A stretch of 5,406 nucleotides of DNA, taken from Bacillota bacterium (GTDB lineage: Bacteria > Bacillota > UBA4882 > UBA8346). Made by a program: the position numbers and the translations under genes. This document shows positions 1-5,406 of this stretch, one piece after another; the stretch's first letter is position 1; each line of letters begins with the position of its first letter. The notes beneath the pieces are model-generated. The model did no database searches, was not told where the DNA came from, and saw only the letters and a program-made list of their open reading frames with translations. The DNA is taken from contig JAEZCE010000037.1 of assembly GCA_023429995.1 (NCBI GenBank), positions 1-5,406 on the forward strand, in the 5' to 3' direction.

Positions 1-22
1 CCCAGATGCGCCGAGATGGACC

Positions 23-212
23 TTGCCGGTTTGGTTGGGTCAACTTCCTTGAATAAACTTGCGGCGTCAAAAGCAAGCAGTACTAGGAACGATTGAACGA
101 GAACCGGAGGTGTACGCGCCTTCTTCGAAGGCGAGATGTACACCGAGGATCGGAGTGATTGAGTGACGACGTAATGCGCAGCTTTTCACGCCGCACCCAA
201 CCAAACCGGCAA
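23..212 (+). ncRNA. Candidate rod-shaped structured RNA (unidentified family)
   Basis: The two ends are perfect 18-base complements: TTGCCGGTTTGGTTGGGT (23-40) pairs with 195-212. Directly inside on the 3' side, 61-74 pairs with 181-194 (14 positions, one C/C mismatch), leaving a 20-base bulge (41-60) on the 5' side only. Next, 77-83 pairs with 171-177 (one G/A mismatch). A large purine-rich internal loop follows (84-103 against 154-170). The tip is formed by 104-106/151-153, 109-115/138-144 and 117-123/127-133, closed by a TTC loop. The result is a nearly unbranched rod of about 190 bases. A run of eight T (235-242) lies 22 bases after the terminal stem on the + strand, which favours this strand. 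It could be a free-standing small RNA, a leader of the gene at 325, or the 3' part of something starting before the window. Closing stem, large central loop and bulged terminal hairpin recall the general shape of 6S RNA, but I recognise no 6S sequence signature. The structure is seen directly; the RNA nature is inferred. Confidence 0.6.
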
Positions 213-240
213 TTCTCTCATCCTATTCATGTTCTTTTTT

Positions 241-269
241 TTATCTTCTTCATGAGTTACCTTTATAAT
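241..269 (+). promoter_or_regulatory. Candidate promoter for the GH127 gene (good -10, poor -35)
   Basis: A perfect -10 hexamer TATAAT lies at 264-269. With a 17-base spacer the -35 position falls on TTATCT (241-246), which matches TTGACA at only three positions, so the promoter would be weak or activator-dependent. Transcription would begin near 276 and give a leader of about 50 bases. It lies downstream of the rod RNA and its T-tract, so the gene need not be co-transcribed with that RNA. Confidence 0.4.
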
Positions 270-308
270 CAGAAATATTTGTTTCATCCTATATCAGTGA
301 GCCCTTTC

Positions 309-315
309 GGAGGAA
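309..315 (+). promoter_or_regulatory. Ribosome binding site GGAGGAA fixing the GTG start at 325
   Basis: GGAGGAA at 309-315 is a strong Shine-Dalgarno. It sits nine bases before the GTG at 325 and supports that non-ATG start. The next in-frame ATG (codon 18, at 376) has no comparable site and would cut into the conserved N-terminal region of the family. Confidence 0.7.
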
Positions 316-324
316 TAAACGCTG

Positions 325-2289
325 GTGGAATTCCATCAAAGAGATCAATATGGGCTACAAGCCTTGCCATTAACGATGGTTCGGATCGATGATCGATTTT
401 GGAACCCTCGGTTGAAAAATAACCGAGAGGTTTCTTTGTTTTCCCAGTATCAATATTTAGTAAAAAGCGGCGCACTTGAAAATTTTAAAAATGCCGATAA
501 CAAAAACAATGCCGGCATCTCTGATAATGCCAAACGGGTTTTTCAGGGACTCTATTTTGCCGATTCCGATGTTTATAAATGGTTGGAGGCGGCCAGTTTT
601 TCCATCATCAATGACCCCGATGTCAGGCTGGACCATTGGATGGATGAAACGATTACCCTCATTGCTGCGGCTCAGGAAGAAAATGGTTATCTGAACACCT
701 ATTTTCAACTGGTTGAGCCGGATAAAAAGTTCACCAATTTTGGGATTTGCCACGAACTATATACCGCCGGACATCTCCTGCAGGCGGCGGTGGCTCATTA
801 TCATGCCTCCCGGAAAACCTCATTGCTCAATATCGCCCTGCGCCTAGCCGATTATTTGGTCCGGGTTTTCGGTCCCGGTAAACTTGAAGCCTTTGATGGG
901 CACGCGGGAATCGAAATGTCCCTGGTAGCCCTTTACCGTTTGACGGGTACCGGAAGTTATTTGGAGTTGGCCGAATTTTTTATCGATCGACGGGGAGAAG
1001 CTGATTCTCCTCTGCGGAAAGAGTTGCTTTATTTGGATGAAATCGGCGGTAAACTTGGACAGCCCGGCCAAAACAATGAAAAGCATTATGGTTCCTATGA
1101 ACAATATGATGGCCGCTATGGCCAAGACCATCTACCTGTCCGAAGCCAGCGAGAGGTTGTCGGTCATGCTGTCCGGGCCATGTATCTTTATTGCGGCATG
1201 GCGGATGTGGCGGTTGAAACGGGGGATTCAAGTTTATGGATAGCATTGGAGCATCTTTGGCGGCATTTGGCTTCGCGGCGGATGTTTATCACCGGCGGCA
1301 TTGGTTCGACAAGGACCAATGAAGGATTCACCTATGATTATGACCTGCCCAACGATAGTTCTTGCGCCGAGAGCTGCGCGGCTATCGGCCTCGTCATGTG
1401 GAACCAGCGGATGCTGCAAATTACGGGAGATAGCCGTTATGCGGACTTGATGGAAAGAGTTTTATATAATGCTTTATTGGTCGGGGTTTCCCTGGATGGC
1501 AAGAAATATTTTTATAATAATCCATTGCAAAGCAAAGGCGACGGTGCCCGGGAAGAATGGTATGAATGCGCCTGTTGTCCACCGAATATAGCCCGCCTGC
1601 TGGCTTCCCTCAACTCCTATATTTACCTTTGGAATCATGCTCTTTTGGTGATTAATCTTTATATCCAAAGTACCCTGGAAACTTCCTTGATAACTGGAGA
1701 AAGGCTTTGCTTTCATCAAGACACCCGGTATCCCTGGGAAGGCAAGGTCAAGTTTACCCTGGAAGTGGAACGCCCGGTGAAAATCCGCTTAATGTTCCGT
1801 GTTCCCCAATGGTGTGGCGATTGTCAGCTATCCGTTAATGGTATTCCCCAAAGTGTCTCCCCGGAAAAAGGTTATGGGGTCATTGAACGCATATGGGACA
1901 GCGGGGATCAGGCGGAAGTGAATATGGAAATGCCCATTCAAAGGATATCCGCCCATCCCGCAGTATCCCAGGATTTTGGAAAAATCGCCCTGCAACGCGG
2001 TCCCCTCGTCTATTGCCTGGAAGATGCGGATCATCAAGTCCCGGTGGATCAAATCTTGTTACCTTCCAATATGCCGCTCCAAGAACATTTTAGCGCGGAT
2101 TTATTGGGAGGAGTCATGGTCATTGAGGGCGAAGCATTAAAGCCCAACCTCCGGAATTGGGATGGGTTGTTATACCGCCCCAAAATCCCCGCTACAGAGT
2201 ATGACCGGACGCCAATCCGGGCCGTTCCCTACTATTGCTGGGGCAATCGGGGAAAAGGCGCCATGACGGTTTGGATATGGGAAAAGTAA
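325..2289 (+). CDS. GH127 beta-L-arabinofuranosidase (HypBA1-like, formerly DUF1680)
   Basis: Retaining glycosidase expected to release L-arabinose from beta-1,2-linked arabinofuranosyl units, as HypBA1 of Bifidobacterium longum does. At 654 residues it is close to the family's usual length. The N-terminus carries the typical V-x-I-x-D-x-FW-x-PR segment (residues 19-29). In this zinc-dependent family a cysteine is the nucleophile. By motif alignment the full set is present: Glu333 in NEGF (general acid/base), Glu349 and Cys351 in AESCAAIG, and Cys417-Cys418 in the CACCPPN motif (Cys417 nucleophile; Glu349, Cys351, Cys417 and Cys418 bind zinc). Conserved histidines are seen in CHELYTAGH (about 143-150) and VGHAVRAMYLY (281). 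The first ~430 residues should form the (alpha/alpha)6 barrel and the remainder beta-sandwich domains. No signal peptide is visible, so the enzyme is probably cytoplasmic and acts on imported oligosaccharides. The start is GTG. No transporter or arabinose gene is adjacent within the window. Other GH127 specificities exist, so the substrate is less sure than the family. Confidence 0.93.
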   Translation: MEFHQRDQYGLQALPLTMVRIDDRFWNPRLKNNREVSLFSQYQYLVKSGALENFKNADNKNNAGISDNAKRVFQGLYFADSDVYKWLEAASFSIINDPDVRLDHWMDETITLIAAAQEENGYLNTYFQLVEPDKKFTNFGICHELYTAGHLLQAAVAHYHASRKTSLLNIALRLADYLVRVFGPGKLEAFDGHAGIEMSLVALYRLTGTGSYLELAEFFIDRRGEADSPLRKELLYLDEIGGKLGQPGQNNEKHYGSYEQYDGRYGQDHLPVRSQREVVGHAVRAMYLYCGMADVAVETGDSSLWIALEHLWRHLASRRMFITGGIGSTRTNEGFTYDYDLPNDSSCAESCAAIGLVMWNQRMLQITGDSRYADLMERVLYNALLVGVSLDGKKYFYNNPLQSKGDGAREEWYECACCPPNIARLLASLNSYIYLWNHALLVINLYIQSTLETSLITGERLCFHQDTRYPWEGKVKFTLEVERPVKIRLMFRVPQWCGDCQLSVNGIPQSVSPEKGYGVIERIWDSGDQAEVNMEMPIQRISAHPAVSQDFGKIALQRGPLVYCLEDADHQVPVDQILLPSNMPLQEHFSADLLGGVMVIEGEALKPNLRNWDGLLYRPKIPATEYDRTPIRAVPYYCWGNRGKGAMTVWIWEK

Positions 2290-2356
2290 GATCATCATGA
2301 ATAAAGAATACGGCTTTGCCGGCCATTGCATTCCTTTTAAAGTCCACGATGAATGA

Positions 2357-3931
2357 TCAAAGATTCGGTAACGCGCTGGGGTGAACCTCGACTTCCACTA
2401 AAGCCGGGGCGTTTTGGATGCTCTCCCGTAGCCCATCGGCATTCGAACCGTCCTCCAGCCGGTATCCCTTCATATGAAAGGCGTTTGCCAGATTCATCAT
2501 ATCGGGCAAAACCAAATCGGTCCCGAAAGCATTGAATCCTTCCTTGGCCATCTTTTGAATCTCCAGCCCGTAACATTGGTTCTTTAGGACAAAGACGGTT
2601 AACGGCAACCGAAAGCGCTGAATGGTGGCCAATTCATTCAGGGACATCAGAAAACCCCCATCCCCGACAATGGCAATCACCTGTTTGCCCGGATTTTGCA
2701 GGCAGGCGGCGATACCAGCCGGAATTCCTCCTCCCATGCTCCGCCAGTTGGTTGAAATCCCTACTTGTTGGTGTTTGGCCAGAAAAGCGAAATCAAACCA
2801 GTAAACAAACTCGCCAACATCTAGGGTGATGATGGCGTTATCGGCGACAACCTTGGAAAGGGCGTTGAAAAAAAGCAAGGGATGTTTCGGGTCACCGGTG
2901 TTTTCGGCCGCGGTCATCCTTTGGCGGAAAGCAGTTTCGATTTCTTGGCGCCATTCCTGACGATCAATGAATTGCGGAAATTTCTCCCCCATAGTCCGCA
3001 GGATCAAATTGTAATCGCCGACGATATCCAAGTAGTGGGTGAACCCGGGATGTGTGGTGTTGCGAAGTTGAATCACCCGGGCCCCGGAGGGGATGAAACG
3101 TTCCTCGTAAATAGCTTCTCCAAAAAGCAGGATGCAGTCGCTTTTTTGAAAACTTTCCGGCAAAAAAGCCTCGCCAATTCCCCCGATTACCTGGGGGTGG
3201 CTATCCGGTAATGTCCCCTTGCATTCCCTGCTGATAACGATCCCCGCCCCGAAGGATTTGGCGAAGGAAGCGATGGGGGTTGCGAAACTACAGGCGTTTT
3301 TACCGATGATGAACAAGGGCCTCGCAGATCCGGCCATGAATTCCAGGGCTGTTTCCAATGCCCCATAACAGACCCCCGCACCATCCAGCTTGTTCAGGAG
3401 ATCCGGCGCCGGGATAACGTTTTCGGCGGTGGGTTGTACTAATATATCCTGGGGAATCTCCAGGTGTACCGAGGTTCTAAAGGTGAGGGCGTAATTCAAC
3501 AGACTGGTGAGAATGGGGAGAACAGCGCCGGGATGAGCGCATAGGCGGGATTTACCGGTAATGGCTTCAAAAAATTGAGTTTGGTTAATGTATTGTTTAT
3601 AATCGGTTCCCAGCTTGTTGCTGGAAACCTGTCCGGTTATACAAAGGAGCGGAACATTATCCAAATAAGCATCCCCAACACCGTTGGCCATATTGACCGC
3701 TCCCGGTCCGGCGCTGGCGATGCATACTCCTAAAGTACCCGAGAGTTTTGCCGAGAAACTCGCCATAAAAGAGGCGGCCGTTTCGATGGTAGCCGGAACG
3801 TAGCGGATTTTATCCTGTCTTGAGAGCGCGTCGGCCAAGGGGAAAATTGCATCGCCAATGACTCCAAAGATAATGTTAACTCCGTATTCACTTAATTGGG
3901 CCAAAATTAAATCGGCGACGGTACGGTTCAT
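2357..3931 (-). CDS. Thiamine-diphosphate-dependent enzyme, pyruvate oxidase/acetolactate synthase-like
   Basis: A 2-oxo-acid-processing ThDP enzyme; the exact reaction is not settled. Residue numbers below count from the upstream ATG at 3937. The order is typical of the superfamily: an N-terminal Pyr domain (about 5-170) with the cofactor-activating glutamate in PATIET (Glu52), the SAGPGAVNMANGVGDAYLDNVP segment (from about 75) and GTDYKQ (110-115); a central domain (about 190-320); and a C-terminal PP domain (about 355-520) with the diphosphate/metal motif GDGG (425-428) and the distal Asn453 in KNQCYG. The Pyr-domain wording is closer to pyruvate oxidase and acetolactate synthase than to indolepyruvate decarboxylase. 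At ~524 residues it is shorter than the usual 550-600 of those enzymes, mainly for lack of a C-terminal extension. FAD binding cannot be judged by eye. I chose ATG 3931 because the Shine-Dalgarno touches the ATG at 3937. It is convergent with the GH127 gene and divergent from serC. Only a weak minus-strand promoter (TTAAAA-16-TATACC, 4018-3991) is visible. The family is sure, the substrate unknown. Confidence 0.9.
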   Translation of the reverse strand: MNRTVADLILAQLSEYGVNIIFGVIGDAIFPLADALSRQDKIRYVPATIETAASFMASFSAKLSGTLGVCIASAGPGAVNMANGVGDAYLDNVPLLCITGQVSSNKLGTDYKQYINQTQFFEAITGKSRLCAHPGAVLPILTSLLNYALTFRTSVHLEIPQDILVQPTAENVIPAPDLLNKLDGAGVCYGALETALEFMAGSARPLFIIGKNACSFATPIASFAKSFGAGIVISRECKGTLPDSHPQVIGGIGEAFLPESFQKSDCILLFGEAIYEERFIPSGARVIQLRNTTHPGFTHYLDIVGDYNLILRTMGEKFPQFIDRQEWRQEIETAFRQRMTAAENTGDPKHPLLFFNALSKVVADNAIITLDVGEFVYWFDFAFLAKHQQVGISTNWRSMGGGIPAGIAACLQNPGKQVIAIVGDGGFLMSLNELATIQRFRLPLTVFVLKNQCYGLEIQKMAKEGFNAFGTDLVLPDMMNLANAFHMKGYRLEDGSNADGLRESIQNAPALVEVEVHPSALPNL

Positions 3932-3937
3932 GAACAT

Positions 3938-3943
3938 CCCTCC
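3938..3943 (-). promoter_or_regulatory. Ribosome binding site GGAGGG of the ThDP enzyme
   Basis: On the minus strand GGAGGG (3943-3938) directly abuts the ATG at 3937 but lies six bases before the second in-frame ATG at 3931. Normal spacing therefore favours 3931, giving a 524-residue protein that begins MNRT rather than MFMNRT. Confidence 0.65.
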
Positions 3944-4025
3944 ACTATTATTGTAGCGCCAAATTGAAAGGACTATTCCCCGAACTTGGCGGTATACAAT
4001 TGTCCTACTTATTTTTAATATTGAC

Positions 4026-4054
4026 TTGAATTCAGTTTCCAGAAAAGATATAAT
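4026..4054 (+). promoter_or_regulatory. Sigma-A-type promoter of serC
   Basis: TTGAAT (4026-4031) and a consensus TATAAT (4049-4054) are separated by exactly 17 bases. Transcription should begin near 4061 and give a short leader of about 32 bases before the ATG at 4093. That leaves no room for an attenuator or riboswitch, so any control should act at initiation. Confidence 0.75.
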
Positions 4055-4074
4055 GACAACAATAATTTGATTTG

Positions 4075-4081
4075 AAGGAGG
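4075..4081 (+). promoter_or_regulatory. Ribosome binding site AAGGAGG of serC
   Basis: AAGGAGG at 4075-4081 is an almost full-length anti-16S match lying 11 bases before ATG 4093. An in-frame TTG at 4072 overlaps this site and so cannot be the real start. This decides the N-terminus. Confidence 0.8.
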
Positions 4082-4092
4082 ATTGCCTAAAA

Positions 4093-5178
4093 ATGAGCGA
4101 TAGGGTTTTTAATTTCAATCCCGGCCCGGCGACATTACCCTTATCGGTGATTCAGGAAGCTCAAAGGGAATTATTAAATTTTAAAAATACCGGGATGTCT
4201 ATCTTGGAGGTTAGCCATCGTGGTAAAGAATACGAAGAGGTCCAGAACGAAACCGAGAGTTTACTCAAGGAGCTAATCGGCGCTCCCAGTGATTACCGGG
4301 TTTTATTTATGGGAGGCGGCGCCAGCGCCCAGTTTGCTTTCATTCCGATGAATCTTTTGACCCCGGGCTCCCAGGCGGATTATATTATTTCCGGATCTTT
4401 CGCTGAAAAAGCCTATGAGGAAGCGGCCCGGGTGGGGAAAGTCAATATTGCCGCCTCAACCAAGGGAACTAATTTTGATCGGATACCGGAGGAGTTCGAG
4501 ATTAAAATGAGTGACAATCCGGCTTATGTTCATCTCACTTCCAATAACACGATTTACGGTACCCAGTGGAAGGCGTTTCCGGAGGTCAAGGCGCCCTTGG
4601 TGGCCGATATGTCCAGTGATATTTTATCGAGGTCTTTTGATGCTTCGAAGTTTGGTTTAATCTATGCCGGCGCGCAGAAGAACCTGGGCCCCTCCGGTGT
4701 AACCGTGGTGATTGTCAATCCGGAACTGCTCAGTAAGGCCAATACCAATTTGCCGGTTATTTTCCAATATGGCACCTATGTTAAAAACAATTCCTTGTAT
4801 AACACTCCGCCGACATTTGCAATTTATGTCGTCAACCTGGTATTGAAATGGCTGAAGAACAGCGGCGGGGTCGCCGCTATGGAAAAACGCAACCAGGAAA
4901 AAGCAGCCTATATTTATGATGCCATTGACAACAGCGGCGGATTTTATAAAGGCCATGCCCAAAAAGAGAGCCGTTCCCTGATGAACGTCACCTTCCGTTT
5001 GCCGAGCGAAGAGTTGGAAGCGGCCTTTGTCAGCGAGGCCAAGAAAATCGGTTTGGTGGGCATCAAAGGACACCGTTCGGTGGGCGGCATGAGAGCCTCC
5101 ATTTATAATGCGATGCCGGTGGAAGGTTGTAAGACCCTGGCCGAGTTGATGAAAGAGTTTCAGAAGAAAAACGGCTAA
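4093..5178 (+). CDS. serC: Phosphoserine aminotransferase SerC
   Basis: PLP-dependent cytoplasmic enzyme that transfers an amino group from glutamate to 3-phosphohydroxypyruvate to give O-phosphoserine, the second step of serine synthesis. At 361 residues it has the usual SerC length. The start NFNPGPATLP (7-16) and the substrate-binding SHRGKEY (41-47) are typical. GGGAS (74-78) lies in the cofactor phosphate region, Asn152-Thr153 and Asp172 (ADMSSD) are expected PLP contacts, and Lys196 in GAQKNLGPSG is the Schiff-base lysine. YNTPPT (236-241) supplies the cofactor contact from the other subunit of the dimer. GHRSVGGMRASIYNA (326-340) contains the arginine (Arg334) that binds the substrate carboxylate. 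The E. coli cofactor-stacking Trp102 corresponds to Phe103 here, an aromatic replacement. The gene has its own promoter and terminator, so it appears monocistronic. serA, a frequent partner in Firmicutes, does not follow in the window. The divergent ThDP gene gives no clear functional link. Confidence 0.96.
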   Translation: MSDRVFNFNPGPATLPLSVIQEAQRELLNFKNTGMSILEVSHRGKEYEEVQNETESLLKELIGAPSDYRVLFMGGGASAQFAFIPMNLLTPGSQADYIISGSFAEKAYEEAARVGKVNIAASTKGTNFDRIPEEFEIKMSDNPAYVHLTSNNTIYGTQWKAFPEVKAPLVADMSSDILSRSFDASKFGLIYAGAQKNLGPSGVTVVIVNPELLSKANTNLPVIFQYGTYVKNNSLYNTPPTFAIYVVNLVLKWLKNSGGVAAMEKRNQEKAAYIYDAIDNSGGFYKGHAQKESRSLMNVTFRLPSEELEAAFVSEAKKIGLVGIKGHRSVGGMRASIYNAMPVEGCKTLAELMKEFQKKNG

Positions 5179-5211
5179 GGGTAAGGGTAAAATTAATAAA
5201 TGAAGATAATC

Positions 5212-5238
5212 AAGAAGGCTAAAAAAGCCTTCTTTTTT
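5212..5238 (+). terminator. Intrinsic terminator of serC
   Basis: AAGAAGGCT (5212-5220) pairs perfectly with AGCCTTCTT (5226-5234) around an AAAAA loop, and the run of T continues to 5238. It lies 33 bases after the serC stop codon. The reverse strand has no matching U-tail, so it should act mainly for + strand transcripts. Confidence 0.88.
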
Positions 5239-5239
5239 A

Positions 5240-5267
5240 TTGCCGAATAAAAAAATCTGATTATAAA
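5240..5267 (+). promoter_or_regulatory. Candidate promoter for the gene starting at 5379
   Basis: TTGCCG (5240-5245) and TATAAA (5262-5267) are 16 bases apart, with four of six and five of six consensus matches. It lies immediately after the serC terminator, where a new transcription unit would be expected to start. Transcription near 5274 would give a leader of about 105 bases, long enough for the hairpins described downstream. Confidence 0.4.
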
Positions 5268-5311
5268 GATGATTCAGCAAAGTAATAAAATCCTTTTGCC
5301 ATGCGTTGCTT

Positions 5312-5372
5312 GAGACCCCACCTCTTTGTCTCCTCCCCGGAACGGCCTGTTTGGCCGTAACGGAGAGGAGAT
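5312..5372 (+). promoter_or_regulatory. Leader hairpin masking a Shine-Dalgarno, with an alternative stem
   Basis: A long hairpin runs from 5328 to 5372. TCTCCTC (5329-5335) pairs with GAGGAGA (5365-5371), then after a C/A mismatch CCG (5337-5339) pairs with CGG (5361-5363). After a two-by-two internal loop, ACGGCC (5342-5347) pairs with GGCCGT (5353-5358) around a TGTTT loop. The 3' arm contains GGAGAGGAG (5362-5370), the apparent ribosome binding site of the ORF at 5379, so the folded form would block translation. GAGAC (5312-5316) can pair with GTCTC (5328-5332), using the same bases as the foot of the masking stem, so the two folds exclude each other. This is the layout of a translational switch. 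I recognise no known riboswitch consensus and infer no ligand. Confidence 0.5.
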
Positions 5373-5378
5373 AGGCTA

Positions 5379-5406
5379 ATGCTTTATGGCCTATTTTGGA
5401 CTCTTT
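5379..5406 (+). CDS. 5' end of a possible membrane protein gene (runs off the window)
   Basis: ATG at 5379-5381 lies eight bases after a strong Shine-Dalgarno (GGAGAGGAG, 5362-5370) and opens a frame without a stop to the window edge. Only nine residues are visible, MLYGLFWTL, all but one or two hydrophobic or aromatic, as at the start of a signal peptide or first transmembrane helix. It lies downstream of the serC terminator and a candidate promoter, so it would be a separate transcription unit. Nine residues do not allow a family call. Confidence 0.45.

Noticed and set aside
5..130. Lysine riboswitch, suggested by the CGCCGAGATG wording near the left edge
   Set aside because: The similarity stops after about ten bases. 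The other conserved L-box segments, such as the CGCCGAAG region, are missing and the fold is a rod rather than a five-way junction.
23..212. Mobile miniature inverted-repeat element with 18-bp ends
   Set aside because: No target-site duplication flanks the ends, and several further in-register stems continue through the interior, which fits an RNA better. Genome copy number would settle it.
159..392. 77-codon + strand ORF upstream of the GH127 start
   Set aside because: It begins inside the paired arm of the rod RNA, has no Shine-Dalgarno, has no recognisable family and overlaps the first 68 bases of a well-supported gene in another frame.
2290..2356. Terminator in the convergent gap between the GH127 and ThDP genes
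   Set aside because: The only central hairpin is a four-base CGGC-TTT-GCCG stem (2311-2321) without a proper U-tail on either strand. A distant GATCAT/ATGATC inverted repeat at the gap edges is also too weak to call.
2882..3211. 109-codon + strand ORF
   Set aside because: It lies entirely antisense to the ThDP enzyme gene, with no ribosome binding site and no recognisable protein features.
3950..3955. Minus-strand TACAAT as the -10 of the ThDP gene
   Set aside because: Transcription would start inside or at the ribosome binding site, and no -35 element is found at proper spacing.
4021..4026. TTGACT as the serC -35 element
   Set aside because: It would be 22 bases from the TATAAT; the overlapping TTGAAT at 4026 has the correct 17-base spacing.
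4657..5280. 207-codon minus-strand ORF with a hydrophobic start
   Set aside because: It lies almost wholly antisense to serC, its start runs backwards through the serC terminator, and it has no recognisable family; the hydrophobic stretches reflect the reverse complement of serC codons.
5362..5406. Start of a tRNA gene (acceptor-like GGAGAGG and a GGACTCTTT anticodon-like segment)
   Set aside because: The D-arm has no GG-containing loop or normal four-base stem, and a strong ribosome binding site with ATG explains the same bases.

Overview
The window looks like an ordinary stretch of a Bacillota (Firmicutes) chromosome. The Shine-Dalgarno sequences are strong and purine-rich (GGAGG type), the promoter in front of serC is a clean sigma-A type (TTGAAT-17-TATAAT), and serC ends in a short hairpin with a U-tail. 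I cannot place the organism more precisely. An anaerobic, plant-polysaccharide-using Firmicute would fit the arabinofuranosidase, but that is inference.

Layout, left to right. Positions 1-324 hold no credible gene. They carry a long, rod-shaped inverted-repeat structure (23-212) that reads as a structured non-coding RNA or leader, then a T-tract, a weak promoter and the ribosome binding site of the first gene. Positions 325-2289 (+) encode a complete GH127 beta-L-arabinofuranosidase with its full catalytic and zinc-binding set. A 67-base convergent gap follows. Positions 2357-3931 (-) encode a thiamine-diphosphate-dependent enzyme of the pyruvate oxidase/acetolactate synthase type, with its start moved to the second ATG because of ribosome binding site spacing. 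A divergent intergenic region (3932-4092) carries the serC promoter. Positions 4093-5178 (+) encode phosphoserine aminotransferase (SerC), followed by an intrinsic terminator. The last ~170 bases hold a weak promoter and a hairpin that pairs with the Shine-Dalgarno of a new gene beginning at 5379 and running off the window.

The three complete genes do not form an operon. One is convergent with, and one divergent from, the middle gene, and each appears to be its own transcription unit. GH127 would feed L-arabinose from plant oligosaccharides into sugar catabolism, the ThDP enzyme would act on a 2-oxo acid, and SerC makes serine from a glycolytic intermediate. No shared pathway is evident. The least explained parts are the two structured non-coding segments at the edges: the rod RNA at 23-212 and the Shine-Dalgarno-masking hairpin at 5312-5372.
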